A DNA stretch of 64,000 nucleotides, from NCBI GenBank assembly GCA_029262175.1, contig JAJCZV010000036.1, positions 169,590 through 233,589 on the forward strand, written 5' to 3'. Below the pieces are notes generated by a model. That model was not told the origin of the DNA, searched no databases, and saw only the letters and a list, made by a program, of their open reading frames with translations. The DNA is from Gemmatimonadota bacterium. Lineage in GTDB: Bacteria > Gemmatimonadota > Gemmatimonadetes > Palauibacterales > Palauibacteraceae. Every line of letters begins with the position of its first letter. Positions within the stretch are counted from its first letter, which is position 1. The translations under genes and the position numbers were made by a program. Positions 34,976 through 43,689 of the stretch are shown piece after piece.

Positions 34976-35926
34976 ATGACGAAGGTGCCACGCGTAGGGA
35001 TAACGCTAGGCGATCCTCGCGGGATCGGACCCGAGGTGACCGCGGCCGCTCTGCACGGTGTCGGAGGTTTTGAGCCCGTTCTGATCGGGCCCCGATCTCT
35101 GGGAGCGATCGAGCGGGAGCTCGAACACCTGGCAGAATGGGATTCCATCGGCGAATGGGATCCCTCGGGCGGGGCCCGTCTTGCGGGTGACCTATCCGCC
35201 AAAGCGATTGAGCGGGCGGTGGCGCTCGCCATGGCTGGCGACCTCGACGGCATCGTCACGGCCCCGATCAGCAAGGCCGCGCTCCATTCGGCCGGCTATT
35301 CCTACCCAGGTCACACCGAGTTTCTCCAACATCTGACCGGGGTCCCCGAAGTGACGATGATGATGGCCGCGGAGCAGACGCCGATTGGCGGGCCGCTCCG
35401 CCTCGCGCTCCTGACCGCGCACATGCCTCTGCGTGAGGTCCCCGATGCGCTCACCGTAGAGCTCGTCACTCGGAAGACCGAGATCGCGCTCGTCGCCCTC
35501 CGAGGCTGGTGGGGGATTCCAAGACCGCGCGTGACGTTCGCCGGGCTCAACCCGCATGCGGGCGAGGGGGGCTTGTTCGGTACGGAGGAACAGGACGTCT
35601 TCGCGCCGGCGCTCGAGGCCTTGGCCCTGGACGCCGATGTCGAGGTGCTGGGGGTATTCCCGGGGGACACGGTATTTTTGCAGGCCACGGAAGGCCGCGC
35701 GGACCTAGTGGTCACTCCCTATCACGACGTTGGACTGGCCGTGCTCAAGACGCTCGCGCGGGACGTGGGCGTCAACGTGACCGCCGGCTTGCCCTTCCCT
35801 CGCACGTCCCCTGATCACGGCACCGCGATGGACATCGCCGGTACCGGCACCGCGGACCCCGGCGCGATGCGGGCGGCGATCGAACTGTGCGTTCGCTTCT
35901 GCAACGCGGGAGTGGCGATCCGATGA
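34976..35926 (+). CDS. pdxA: 4-hydroxythreonine-4-phosphate dehydrogenase
   Basis: A 316-residue NAD(P)-dependent, metal-requiring enzyme of pyridoxal-5-phosphate synthesis. Hallmarks are the N-terminal GITLGDPRGIGPEV, TAPISKAALHSAGYSYPGHTEFL (with metal-binding His), GLNPHAGEGGLFGTEE and the metal-site region VVTPYHDVGLAVLKTL, plus FPRTSPDHGTAMDIAG. Length matches the family. It overlaps ftsE by ATGA (35923-35926). Presence of pdxA means the DXP-dependent vitamin B6 route. Confidence 0.93.
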   Translation: MTKVPRVGITLGDPRGIGPEVTAAALHGVGGFEPVLIGPRSLGAIERELEHLAEWDSIGEWDPSGGARLAGDLSAKAIERAVALAMAGDLDGIVTAPISKAALHSAGYSYPGHTEFLQHLTGVPEVTMMMAAEQTPIGGPLRLALLTAHMPLREVPDALTVELVTRKTEIALVALRGWWGIPRPRVTFAGLNPHAGEGGLFGTEEQDVFAPALEALALDADVEVLGVFPGDTVFLQATEGRADLVVTPYHDVGLAVLKTLARDVGVNVTAGLPFPRTSPDHGTAMDIAGTGTADPGAMRAAIELCVRFCNAGVAIR

Positions 35927-36801
35927 TTCGATTTATCAACGTTTCGAAAGTGTACCCGAGGACGGGGGCAGCCGTCTCGGACATCAGCTTCCACATCAAG
36001 AAGGGGGAGTTCGCGTTTCTCACCGGCCATTCGGGCGCCGGCAAATCGACGCTGCTCAAGCTGATTCATTTTCAGACGCTCCCGACCGAGGGACAAGTTC
36101 AGGTGTCTCGGTATCACTCCGACCGCATCAAGCGCCGCGACATACCCGATCTCCGACGCCGCGTGGGGTTCGTCTTCCAGGACTTCAAACTTCTCGAGCG
36201 ACTCACCGCTTCGGAGAACATCGGCTTCGCCCTCGAGGTTACGGGGACTCCGCGACGGGATTTCGATGCCAAGATCCAGCGGCTGTTGGGCCAGGTGGGA
36301 CTCGCCGCGAAGAGCCGTTCTCTGCCGTCCGAACTCTCTGGTGGCGAGCGACAACGCGTGGTGATCGCTCGGGCCCTCGCCACCGATCCGCTCATTCTTC
36401 TCGCGGACGAGCCCACGGGAAATCTGGATCCGCGGGCGGCTGAGGGCGTGTTCGAGCTCTTTCGAAGTCTCAATCAGATGGGGATGGCGGTGTTGATGGC
36501 CACGCACGACACGGAGTTGGTGAGGAAGAACCCGACGATGCGCGTGCTCGAAGTCGAACACGGCCGACTCGTTTATGACTCGGCTGCGAACGGAGGCAAA
36601 GTCGCGCCCGTCGCCGTGCCGAACGACCCGGGTAAGCCGTCGACGCCGGTTAGGCCGGCGGAGAACCTCGCCCCATCGACACCCTCGTCGACGCCGGTTA
36701 GGCCGGCTTCGCCGGTTAGGCCGGCTTCGCCGGTGGACCCGTCCGCGCCGGGCACGACGGAGCCCGCGAGCAACGCGCCCACCCCGCGTGAGGCCTTGTG
36801 A
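35923..36801 (+). CDS. ftsE: Cell division ATP-binding protein FtsE with proline-rich tail
   Basis: A 292-residue ABC ATPase. It starts MIRFINVSKVYPR and has the Walker A GHSGAGKST, the Q-loop VFQDFKLL, the signature LSGGERQRVVIARAL and the Walker B ILLADEPTGNLD. Residues of about 225-292 form an extra low-complexity tail rich in Pro, Ala, Ser and Val with the repeated STPVRPA/SPVRPA motif, encoded by a GC-rich tandem repeat; usual FtsE proteins end near 220-230. With FtsX it couples ATP hydrolysis at the division septum to periplasmic amidase activation. ftsX starts at GTG 36798 inside its stop. Confidence 0.9.
   Translation: MIRFINVSKVYPRTGAAVSDISFHIKKGEFAFLTGHSGAGKSTLLKLIHFQTLPTEGQVQVSRYHSDRIKRRDIPDLRRRVGFVFQDFKLLERLTASENIGFALEVTGTPRRDFDAKIQRLLGQVGLAAKSRSLPSELSGGERQRVVIARALATDPLILLADEPTGNLDPRAAEGVFELFRSLNQMGMAVLMATHDTELVRKNPTMRVLEVEHGRLVYDSAANGGKVAPVAVPNDPGKPSTPVRPAENLAPSTPSSTPVRPASPVRPASPVDPSAPGTTEPASNAPTPREAL
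36640..36734 (+). repeat. Tandem GCCGGTTAGGCCGGC repeats in the ftsE 3' end
   Basis: The 18-bp unit GCCGGTTAGGCCGGCTTC is exactly duplicated at 36693-36710 and 36711-36728, with a partial third copy. A further copy of TCGACGCCGGTTAGGCCGGC lies at 36640-36659 and is repeated at 36688-36707. Each unit is partly self-complementary (GCCGGC / GCCGGT around TTC). It encodes the repeated PVRPA motif. Confidence 0.65.
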
Positions 36802-37670
36802 GGCCCCTACGAGATGCGCTGGCCGGACTCAAACGAGCCCCGCTGCTTGGCGGCCTGTCGATCTCGGCCATCGGCTTGAGTCTGGTCATCTTGGGACTGT
36901 TCGGTCTCAGCGCGCACAACATCGGGACGGCGATCAGCGACGTCGAACGGCGTGTCGAAGTCGTAGGCTATTTGCTGGAAGACGCGGGATCGGCACGGGT
37001 CGACATCGCCCGACAAGAGATGGAGAGCTACCCCGAAGTCGAGGAGGTGCGGTACGTCTCCAAGACCGAGGCCCTGCTGAATGCCCGTCGGGACCTGGTC
37101 GAGTTTTCCGACGTGTACGAGGAGCTGCGGGTGAACCCGCTGCCCGCATCGATCCACCTGCGCCTTTCAGAGGGCTTCCGATCTCCCGAGGCGGTCGCCG
37201 GTGTCGCCGCTCGCCTGCGGGGCTACGATTTCATCGAAGATGTCCGGTTTGGCGAGGCCTGGGTCGAGCAGTTGTTTGCGCTCCGGCGCTTGGCGGCCGG
37301 AGGGGCGACCATCCTAGGCGGGTCGTTCGCGCTCGTCGCGGTGCTGCTGATTGGCACGTCAGTCCGTATGGCGATCCTGGCGCGGTCCGAAGAGATCGAG
37401 ATCATGCAGACCGTCGGAGCCACGGAGTCCTATATCCAGCGTCCGTTCGTGATTGAAGGCTTGATCACCGGGCTGTTGGGCGGCTTGATCGCCGTGGGAC
37501 TCACGCGGCTCGCCTACTCGATCTTGCGATCTCGCTTCGAGGGCTTCGATAGCCTCGTCTGGCTACCCGACTCCTGGATTCTGTTGGGCGTGCTCGCGGC
37601 GTCGGGTCTGGGCGTGCTCGCGGCCGCGTTTTCGGTGCGTCGTGAGCTGGGCCGGGCGTATGCGGTGTAA
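36798..37670 (+). CDS. ftsX: Cell division permease FtsX
   Basis: A 290-residue membrane protein of the FtsX subgroup. One transmembrane helix lies at the N-terminus (LSISAIGLSLVILGLFGLS), followed by a periplasmic domain of about 125 residues (VEVVGYLLEDAGSARVDIARQEM) and three further helices at the C-terminus. It acts with FtsE to regulate peptidoglycan hydrolases; the next gene encodes an EnvC-like protein, the usual partner. GTG 36798 overlaps ftsE; the stop overlaps the following gene by 11 bases. Confidence 0.88.
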   Translation: MRPLRDALAGLKRAPLLGGLSISAIGLSLVILGLFGLSAHNIGTAISDVERRVEVVGYLLEDAGSARVDIARQEMESYPEVEEVRYVSKTEALLNARRDLVEFSDVYEELRVNPLPASIHLRLSEGFRSPEAVAGVAARLRGYDFIEDVRFGEAWVEQLFALRRLAAGGATILGGSFALVAVLLIGTSVRMAILARSEEIEIMQTVGATESYIQRPFVIEGLITGLLGGLIAVGLTRLAYSILRSRFEGFDSLVWLPDSWILLGVLAASGLGVLAAAFSVRRELGRAYAV

Positions 37671-38874
37671 ACGCCGGGCACCGGGTTCGCTTGCTTTCGC
37701 CTTGCTCGCGCTCGGCTCCCTGGCTTCCGCGATCCAGGCCCAAACGGACCCGGAGGAGTTCCGGCGGCAGTTGGAAGAAAGCCAAAGCCGACTCGCTCAG
37801 ATCCGGGGTGATCGCACACAGCTGCAACGCGAACTCGATGGTCTCGCAGGTGAAGTGCACGACGTCTCTGCCGAGATCGTCAACATCGAACGACAGATCG
37901 CCGCCTCGGCGAGCCTCATGGCCGAGCTCGACATCCAGCTTGGGGCGCTCACGGATCAAGTGACGATCATGACGCGGGACATGCTGCTCACCCGCGATGA
38001 ACTCACGGCCCGGCACGCAACGCTGCACCAGCGTCTACGTGACATCTATAAGCGGGGTCCCCTCAGGACGACCCAAGTGTTGCTGTCCTCGACTTCGTTT
38101 TCGGATCTGATCAACCGGTATAAATACCTCCATGACGTCGCGCTCTTTGATCGTCTACTCGTCCAAGAAGTCGAAGATCTCGAGGAAGCGCTCGACGGCC
38201 AACGCACGGCGCTCGCGGACGAAACCGATCGCATCGCATTCGTCCGCGTCGAAAAGCTCCAGGAGTTCGATGAGCTCGAGCGACTCGAACAGCAGCGCCT
38301 GCGTCGCCTGAGTTCGTTCGAGAATCGACAGAATCAAGCCCGGTCTACGCTGGCTCAGCTCGCCACCGAAGAGGAGCAGCTCCGCGCCGTCGTGGCCAAC
38401 CTCGAGACGCGACGCCGAGCGAACGAAGCCGAGGCCGGCGAGGCCTCCATCTCGTCGCTGACCACTTCGGATCTCGGGAGCCTCGCTTGGCCCGTCGAGG
38501 GCTCGGTCTTGTGGCAGTTCGGCCCGGAACGCGAAGGAAACACCACGATTCAGCGCGAAGGCGTGGGGATCGCGGCTCAGCGCGGCACACCGGTGGGCGC
38601 GGTCGAAGCCGGGACGGTCGCATCGGTCGTCGCTCGGACGTCCGGTCAAACGGTGATCCTGGATCACGGCGCGGGCTACTACTCTTCCTACCAAAAGCTG
38701 CAGAGCGCGATCGTCGCAGAGGGACAGACCGTGCAACGCGGACAAATGATCGGTCGCGTGGGCGGTGACGTCTCAAATCCTCACATCGAGTTTCAGATCT
38801 ACGCACCCGGGCCGCCGGGAGCTGGAGGACCGCGCGCGATCGACCCCGTCCAGTACCTGCGGGACCGTCCTTGA
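37660..38874 (+). CDS. EnvC-like murein hydrolase activator, M23 peptidase domain
   Basis: A 404-residue exported protein. From ATG 37660 a signal peptide ends near IQAQ, then two long coiled-coil segments occupy about residues 25-260 (QLEESQSRLAQIRGDRTQLQRELDGL and later LQEFDELERLEQQRLRRL). The C-terminal M23/LytM domain follows: GSVLWQFGPERE, GTPVGAVEAGTVASV, VILDHGAGYYSSYQKLQ and SNPHIEFQIYAPG. The canonical first zinc His of M23 peptidases (H-x-G-x-D) is replaced here by GVGIA, so it probably activates amidases rather than cutting itself, as EnvC does. It overlaps ftsX, consistent with an FtsEX-EnvC unit. Confidence 0.85.
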   Translation: MRCKRRAPGSLAFALLALGSLASAIQAQTDPEEFRRQLEESQSRLAQIRGDRTQLQRELDGLAGEVHDVSAEIVNIERQIAASASLMAELDIQLGALTDQVTIMTRDMLLTRDELTARHATLHQRLRDIYKRGPLRTTQVLLSSTSFSDLINRYKYLHDVALFDRLLVQEVEDLEEALDGQRTALADETDRIAFVRVEKLQEFDELERLEQQRLRRLSSFENRQNQARSTLAQLATEEEQLRAVVANLETRRRANEAEAGEASISSLTTSDLGSLAWPVEGSVLWQFGPEREGNTTIQREGVGIAAQRGTPVGAVEAGTVASVVARTSGQTVILDHGAGYYSSYQKLQSAIVAEGQTVQRGQMIGRVGGDVSNPHIEFQIYAPGPPGAGGPRAIDPVQYLRDRP

Positions 38875-40007
38875 ACGCGTCTGCCACACTCGTACGGCCG
38901 ATCGGACAGGATGCCCTGTTGGAGCGGATCGCCGGAGCCGTCGAGGCCGGCCGGCTTCCGCAGTCCCTTCTGGTGCACGGGCCCGAGGGCGTGGGAAAAC
39001 GGGCCGTCGCGTTGTGGACAGCCGCGGCCATCCAATGCCCATCGGAAAGCAAACCCTGCGGCACGTGTCAGAGTTGCAAGCTCTCGGGTCGGCTCGGGCA
39101 CCCGGACGTCCACCTGCACTTTCCCATGCCGCGACCGAAGCGGGCTAGCTCGCGGGCCAAACTTCGCGAGGCGATCGAGGCGCAGAGACAGGAGCGCCTG
39201 GTCCGGCTACGCGAGGACGCGGAGGTGCAGCTCGACGAAGGCGAGGCGACCGGGCTGTACGTGGCGGCGGTCGAGAATATCCGTCATCAAGCGTCCCGTC
39301 GGCCCGCCATGGGGCCGCGCGCGGTCTTTATCGTCCACGATGCCGATCTCATGGTGCCCCAAAGCTCGAGCCCCGAGGCCGCCAATGCCTTTCTCAAGCT
39401 GCTGGAGGAGCCGCCGGAGTTCGCGTACATCATCCTGACGAGCAGCCGACCCGACGCACTGCTTCCGACGATCCGATCTCGAACGGCACCGCTGCGTGTA
39501 GCCCCCATACCCGAGGCGCTGGTCCGGCAACACCTGGTCGACGCCTGCGGGGCGACGACGGAGGAGGCCAGCTACGCGGCACGAAGATCCGGGGGGGCCG
39601 TAGGGCGGGCGCGGGCGCTGTGGGAGTCGGGAGCGAGCAATGCGGCCGAGGCCGGTGACCGCCTTCTAGGTGCGGCGCTGAGCGGTAGCGCGCGGCGGAG
39701 ATTCGTCGCGGCGGGCGAATACTCGGCCCGCGGCGCTCGGGCAACGCTTCAGCCCGCGCTCGAAGAACTGCGGGCCCGGCTAAGAGACGTGCTGGCAGAC
39801 GCTTCCGGCGCGGGCGCAGAGGTGTCCGATCGCGCCGCGCTCGACACCCTTGTGCAAGGGCGGGCGCTAGCGCCTCGTTCAGTGATCGGGGCACTCGATG
39901 CGGTGGAGGAGGCGCTCGCCGGAGCGAGCCGAAATCTGAATCCCCAATCGACGGTTTCCGTACTGTTGGGCGATCTACAACGGGCGTTCACAGAGACTTC
40001 GCCCTAA
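38871..40007 (+). CDS. holB: DNA polymerase III delta-prime-like clamp-loader subunit
   Basis: A 378-residue AAA+ protein. TTG 38871 overlaps the previous TGA. The N-terminal QSLLVHGPEGVGKRAVALW is a Walker A, and CGTCQSCKL is the zinc-binding Cys cluster with an added upstream Cys, typical of clamp-loader subunits. A HDADLM box, FLKLLEEPPEFAYIILTSS and TIRSRTAPLRV match HolB/DnaX-type sensor regions. An unusual insert of about 45 charged residues (SRAKLREAIEAQRQERLVRLREDAEVQLDE) separates the zinc module from the Walker B. It helps load the sliding clamp. Confidence 0.8.
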   Translation: MNASATLVRPIGQDALLERIAGAVEAGRLPQSLLVHGPEGVGKRAVALWTAAAIQCPSESKPCGTCQSCKLSGRLGHPDVHLHFPMPRPKRASSRAKLREAIEAQRQERLVRLREDAEVQLDEGEATGLYVAAVENIRHQASRRPAMGPRAVFIVHDADLMVPQSSSPEAANAFLKLLEEPPEFAYIILTSSRPDALLPTIRSRTAPLRVAPIPEALVRQHLVDACGATTEEASYAARRSGGAVGRARALWESGASNAAEAGDRLLGAALSGSARRRFVAAGEYSARGARATLQPALEELRARLRDVLADASGAGAEVSDRAALDTLVQGRALAPRSVIGALDAVEEALAGASRNLNPQSTVSVLLGDLQRAFTETSP

Positions 40008-40103
40008 AGCCAGGGGAACCTTGTCACACCGGGGGGTATGGGGCGGTTGGATGGCCCCTCTCGTCGGCATGACCTGAGTTCTTGCTGGGCCAGCCCTGGG
40101 AGG

Positions 40104-40592
40104 ATGACGTTGGGACGACTCACACACCTCGACCCTGAAGGCCGCGTTCAGATGGTGGACGTGGGCGACAAGCCTCTCACGAGACGCGTCGCGACCGCCG
40201 AGGGCGAGATTCGGATGGACTCCGCCACGCTCGAGACGATCCGAGACGGACAGGTCGAGAAGGGCGAGGCCCTGGCGGTGGCTCGGGTGGCCGCTATCCA
40301 GGGGGCCAAGGGTGCGGCGCAGTTGATCCCCCTTTGCCACCCGATTCCGTTAGACGCGGTGGATGTCCAGTTCACGGTTGATGAGACGTTACCGGGGTAT
40401 CGCGTTCGAGTACGTACCTCCGCGGAGTGGCGTACCGGGGTCGAAATGGAAGCTCTGAGTGGCGTAAGCGCGGGACTCTTAGCGCTTTACGACATGTGCA
40501 AGGCTATAGATCGTGGGATGACGCTGGGCCCGATTCGACTCCTCGAGAAGCACGGGGGTCGTTCCGGGAGTTGGAGCGCCACCACGACTTGA
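40104..40592 (+). CDS. moaC: Cyclic pyranopterin monophosphate synthase MoaC
   Basis: A 162-residue enzyme of molybdenum cofactor synthesis. Family hallmarks are LTHLDPEGRVQMVDVGDKPLTRRVATA, IQGAKGAAQLIPLCHPIPLD, TGVEMEALSGVSAGLLALYDMCKAIDRGM and the C-terminal GG-RSG. Start ATG 40104 has GGGAGG just before it. It forms the last gene of the long plus-strand series; no other moa gene is in the window. Confidence 0.92.
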   Translation: MTLGRLTHLDPEGRVQMVDVGDKPLTRRVATAEGEIRMDSATLETIRDGQVEKGEALAVARVAAIQGAKGAAQLIPLCHPIPLDAVDVQFTVDETLPGYRVRVRTSAEWRTGVEMEALSGVSAGLLALYDMCKAIDRGMTLGPIRLLEKHGGRSGSWSATTT

Positions 40593-40635
40593 TCGCGAAC
40601 GGGCCCCGTGCCCCTACGCGCCAGAATAGAGAAAC

Positions 40636-41295
40636 ATGCGGAACATGTGGAAATTGAGACGTTTACGGGCTCTTCATCGCGCCCGCGAGACCCGAAGGCG
40701 GAATCGTACGGGCCGAGCGCGAACGGCGTATGCGCTCCCGATTCTCGCCTCGATCGCGTCCCTCGGTTTTGAGGGAGCGGAGGCCGGGATCTTGCGTAAC
40801 CCGCCCACGACGAATGGATTGTCGCGTGCGACGGCGAGCGAGCTCGCGTTGCGGGGGACGGGGCTTCGTCGAAGCGCCCGTGTCGAGCAGTTTGCGGCCC
40901 GGTACAGGATCGCGTGGGACTTGTCGGCCCGGATCTATGACGCCGCCGTTGCGGCTGGGATCGAGCCGGATCTCGCGTATCGACTCGTACGAGTCGAATC
41001 CTCGTTTCGGCGACGCGCGATCGGACCAGTAGGCTCGATCGGCTACACGCAGGTGCAGCCCAATACCGCACAGTGGCTCGACCCGACGGTCACTCGGGAC
41101 GATCTGTTCGAGACAGAAACGAACTTGCAGCTCGGCTTCCGCTACTTGCGGATGCTGATCGATCGCTACGGCGACACACGGATTGCGCTCCTGGCGTACA
41201 ACCGTGGTCCTGGAACGGTCGAGGCGGTGATGGCGAATGGCGAAGATCCTGCGAACGGATACGCGGTTCGCGTTTTGGGTAACACGATGCGCTGA
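40636..41295 (+). CDS. Lytic transglycosylase (SLT domain)
   Basis: A 219-residue protein. It begins with a very basic stretch (KLRRLRALHRARETRRRNRTGRARTA) and a hydrophobic segment (YALPILASIASLGFEG), likely an export or anchor signal. The C-terminal goose-lysozyme-like SLT domain contains the catalytic Glu in LAYRLVRVESSFRRRAIGPVGSIGYTQVQPNTAQWL and the ends LLAYNRGPGTVEAVM. It cleaves the glycan strand to 1,6-anhydro-MurNAc products. Upstream moaC and downstream dehydrogenase do not suggest a joint task. Confidence 0.82.
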   Translation: MRNMWKLRRLRALHRARETRRRNRTGRARTAYALPILASIASLGFEGAEAGILRNPPTTNGLSRATASELALRGTGLRRSARVEQFAARYRIAWDLSARIYDAAVAAGIEPDLAYRLVRVESSFRRRAIGPVGSIGYTQVQPNTAQWLDPTVTRDDLFETETNLQLGFRYLRMLIDRYGDTRIALLAYNRGPGTVEAVMANGEDPANGYAVRVLGNTMR

Positions 41296-41369
41296 CCGTT
41301 CGGGTCGCTGGTTTTGAGCCCCGAGTCGGTCACTTCGAAATCGGGGTAGGAACCAGCGAGGCCTGTTCG

Positions 41370-42755
41370 GTGAATCAGAAACAAGCGCTTTTGGAAAAAA
41401 TCGAGTCGCGGAACGCACGAGTCGGCGTGCTCGGGCTTGGTTACGTAGGTCTTCCCGTCGTCACGGCATTCGCCGAGGCTGGCTTCACGACGCTCGGTTT
41501 CGACGTCAATGCTGAGGTCGTAGAGCTCGTGCGTGGCGGAGGGTCGCACATCGGCGACGTCACGCCGGAAGCGGTCGCCGCAATGGTCGAGGCTGGCCGG
41601 CTAGACGCGACCACAGACTTCAGTCGCCTCGGCGAGTCGGACGCGATCATCATCTGCGTCCCCACCCCGCTTGGGAAAACGGGCGACCCCGACGTCTCAT
41701 TCATCTTGAACGGCCTCCACGAGATCCGGACGAACCTGCGACCGGGTCAAATCGTCATCCTGGAGTCCACGACGTATCCGGGCACGACGCGCGAGTTGCT
41801 CCAGCCAGAACTCGAACAGACCGGTCTGGTCGCGGGAGAAGATTTCTTTCTCGCCTTCAGCCCCGAGCGCGTCGATCCAGGCAACGAGAACTGGACGTTC
41901 ACGAACACGGCGAAAGTCGTGGGCGGACTGACCGAGGCCTGCCGTGAGCTATCGACCGCCTTGTACGAGAAGGTGATCGATGAGGTCGTCTCGGTTTCCT
42001 CCCCGGAGGCCGCCGAACTGACCAAGCTGCTCGAGAACACGTTCCGCGCGGTAAACATCGGCCTCGTCAACGAAATGGCCATGATCACCGATCGCCTGGG
42101 CATCGACATCTGGGAAGTCGTCGATGCGGCGGCGACCAAGCCGTACGGCTTCATGCGGTTCACGCCCGGCCCAGGACTGGGCGGACACTGCATCCCGATC
42201 GATCCGCACTATCTCGCTTGGAAGATGCGGACGCTTCAGTACCGCACTCGATTCATCGAGCTCGCGTCTGAAGTGAACGCCGAGATGCCCCGCTACGTGG
42301 TGTCACGCGTGGCTCAGGCTTTGAACGAGCACCGGAAGCCCGTCAACGGGAGCCGCGTCCTGCTGCTTGGAATGGCGTACAAGCCCGATGTCAGCGACGT
42401 GAGAGAGAGTCCGGCGTTGGATATCACGGAGCTACTGAGAGGCGATGGCGCCGAAGTGATCTATCACGACCCGTTCGTGAAGTCGGTGAAGTTCGACTCC
42501 GGTGATCTCACCTCGGAGCCCTTGACGGCAGAGCTGCTCCAGAGCTGCGACATGGTGGTCGTAACGACCGACCACGCCAATGTCGACTACGATTTGGTCT
42601 TGAATCACGCGCGGCTGATCATGGATCCGAGAAACGGACTCGGTGGTCGGACCGGACGCGCTGTGATCTATCCGATCTCGGGGCCCCCGCGAGGCGGCAC
42701 TGGTGCAGACCGATTAGATGAGGAGCCGCGACCACGGGCCGTTTCAGTCGGCTAG
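41370..42755 (+). CDS. UDP-N-acetyl-hexosamine 6-dehydrogenase (nucleotide-sugar dehydrogenase)
   Basis: A 461-residue NAD-dependent enzyme of the UDP-glucose/GDP-mannose dehydrogenase superfamily. N-terminal Rossmann motif GVLGLGYVGLPVVTAFAEAG, then CVPTPLGKTGDPD, ESTTYPGTTRELL, the catalytic Cys in PGPGLGGHCIPIDPHYLAWK, and the C-terminal VLLLGMAYKPDVSDVRESPALDI. The pattern fits WbpA/WecC-type enzymes acting on UDP-GlcNAc or UDP-ManNAc, making uronic acid sugars for envelope polysaccharides. It is probably linked to the exopolysaccharide locus further right, although it is separated from it by about 8 kb. Confidence 0.85.
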   Translation: MNQKQALLEKIESRNARVGVLGLGYVGLPVVTAFAEAGFTTLGFDVNAEVVELVRGGGSHIGDVTPEAVAAMVEAGRLDATTDFSRLGESDAIIICVPTPLGKTGDPDVSFILNGLHEIRTNLRPGQIVILESTTYPGTTRELLQPELEQTGLVAGEDFFLAFSPERVDPGNENWTFTNTAKVVGGLTEACRELSTALYEKVIDEVVSVSSPEAAELTKLLENTFRAVNIGLVNEMAMITDRLGIDIWEVVDAAATKPYGFMRFTPGPGLGGHCIPIDPHYLAWKMRTLQYRTRFIELASEVNAEMPRYVVSRVAQALNEHRKPVNGSRVLLLGMAYKPDVSDVRESPALDITELLRGDGAEVIYHDPFVKSVKFDSGDLTSEPLTAELLQSCDMVVVTTDHANVDYDLVLNHARLIMDPRNGLGGRTGRAVIYPISGPPRGGTGADRLDEEPRPRAVSVG

Positions 42756-42774
42756 TGCACGACCTACGCGCGGC

Positions 42775-43485
42775 CTAAGAGGCGCGAGCGACTCGCGCGC
42801 TTGACGACGTGGCTGAAAACGACGAAAGCGACGAGAGCGCGCGGCTGGCTCGTCGACCGTAGTTGATGCCCAGCGAAGCGACGTGTAGCGCGGGTCCCGA
42901 GACCGCGAGCTGACGGGGCACAGCCTCGAGCACGGCTGCAGCGAAGCTCTCGACCGAGTCGAATTCCGGCATCACCGTCCGTGCGCGCCCGATCTCGAAC
43001 ACGAAGTGCGCATCGGAACCGGCGGCTCGGGGGATCCCCCGCTCTTCAGCTGCTCGGTTCGCCGCGCGATTCCACCAGGGCAAGAATGCCCGCGCGTTGA
43101 TCGCCTCTACCACATCGGCAACCGCGAGGGCACGCGCGGCTCGGCGGCGTGGCTCTCGGGCGTATGCGAACGGGTGCGGCGCGTAGATCAACCCGCCTTG
43201 ATCGCGAATTCGCTCCACCACTTCGGGCAATGGCAGACGCATCGGGATCCGTTCGGTGAGAAACAACCCGATGAGTTCCGTCCGACAGGCGCATCGAACC
43301 TCCTCGCCCACAATCACGAGATCCGGATCGAGGTCCTTCGCGCGTAGCGCGCCCTCTATCGTGCCGTGGTCGGTGACCGCGATTCGATCCAACCCGGACG
43401 CACGAGCTCGCCTTACGAACTCCCCTGGCGAGGTGTGCGCGTCGTGGGAAAAGCTCGTGTGTGCGTGGAGGTCGACTTCAAACAT
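42775..43485 (-). CDS. PHP domain metallophosphoesterase
   Basis: About 236 residues. The PHP fold is shown by VDLHAHTSFSHDAHTSP (two metal-binding His), RIAVTDHGTIEGAL (His), the Glu in VGEEV, YAPHPFA (His) and AGSDAHF (Asp and His). These bind the usual two or three metal ions. Members include histidinol phosphatase and nucleotide phosphodiesterases. The start used, ATG 43485, begins right at the fold; a longer frame opens at 43527. A Ser/Arg-rich C-terminal tail (SRALSSLSSFSATSSSARVARAS) is odd and may be flexible. Substrate unknown. Confidence 0.75.
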   Translation of the reverse strand: MFEVDLHAHTSFSHDAHTSPGEFVRRARASGLDRIAVTDHGTIEGALRAKDLDPDLVIVGEEVRCACRTELIGLFLTERIPMRLPLPEVVERIRDQGGLIYAPHPFAYAREPRRRAARALAVADVVEAINARAFLPWWNRAANRAAEERGIPRAAGSDAHFVFEIGRARTVMPEFDSVESFAAAVLEAVPRQLAVSGPALHVASLGINYGRRASRALSSLSSFSATSSSARVARAS

Positions 43486-43689
43486 CGTGCGGATCTGCGC
43501 TCCCGTTTGGCGGTGTAGATCTCGCACTAGCTAACGCAAGGTTCGGTCCGGCCGGGTCAAACGACGGGCCAGACCCGCATCCAGGGGCGCGAGGAGGGCT
43601 GCAAGGCCGGAATCAGACCCGAGCGTTCTCGTCTCCGGCTTGCCGCCCGATTTTCGGCGCACCCCCTGGATCGGGCGATTTTTCGGGGT

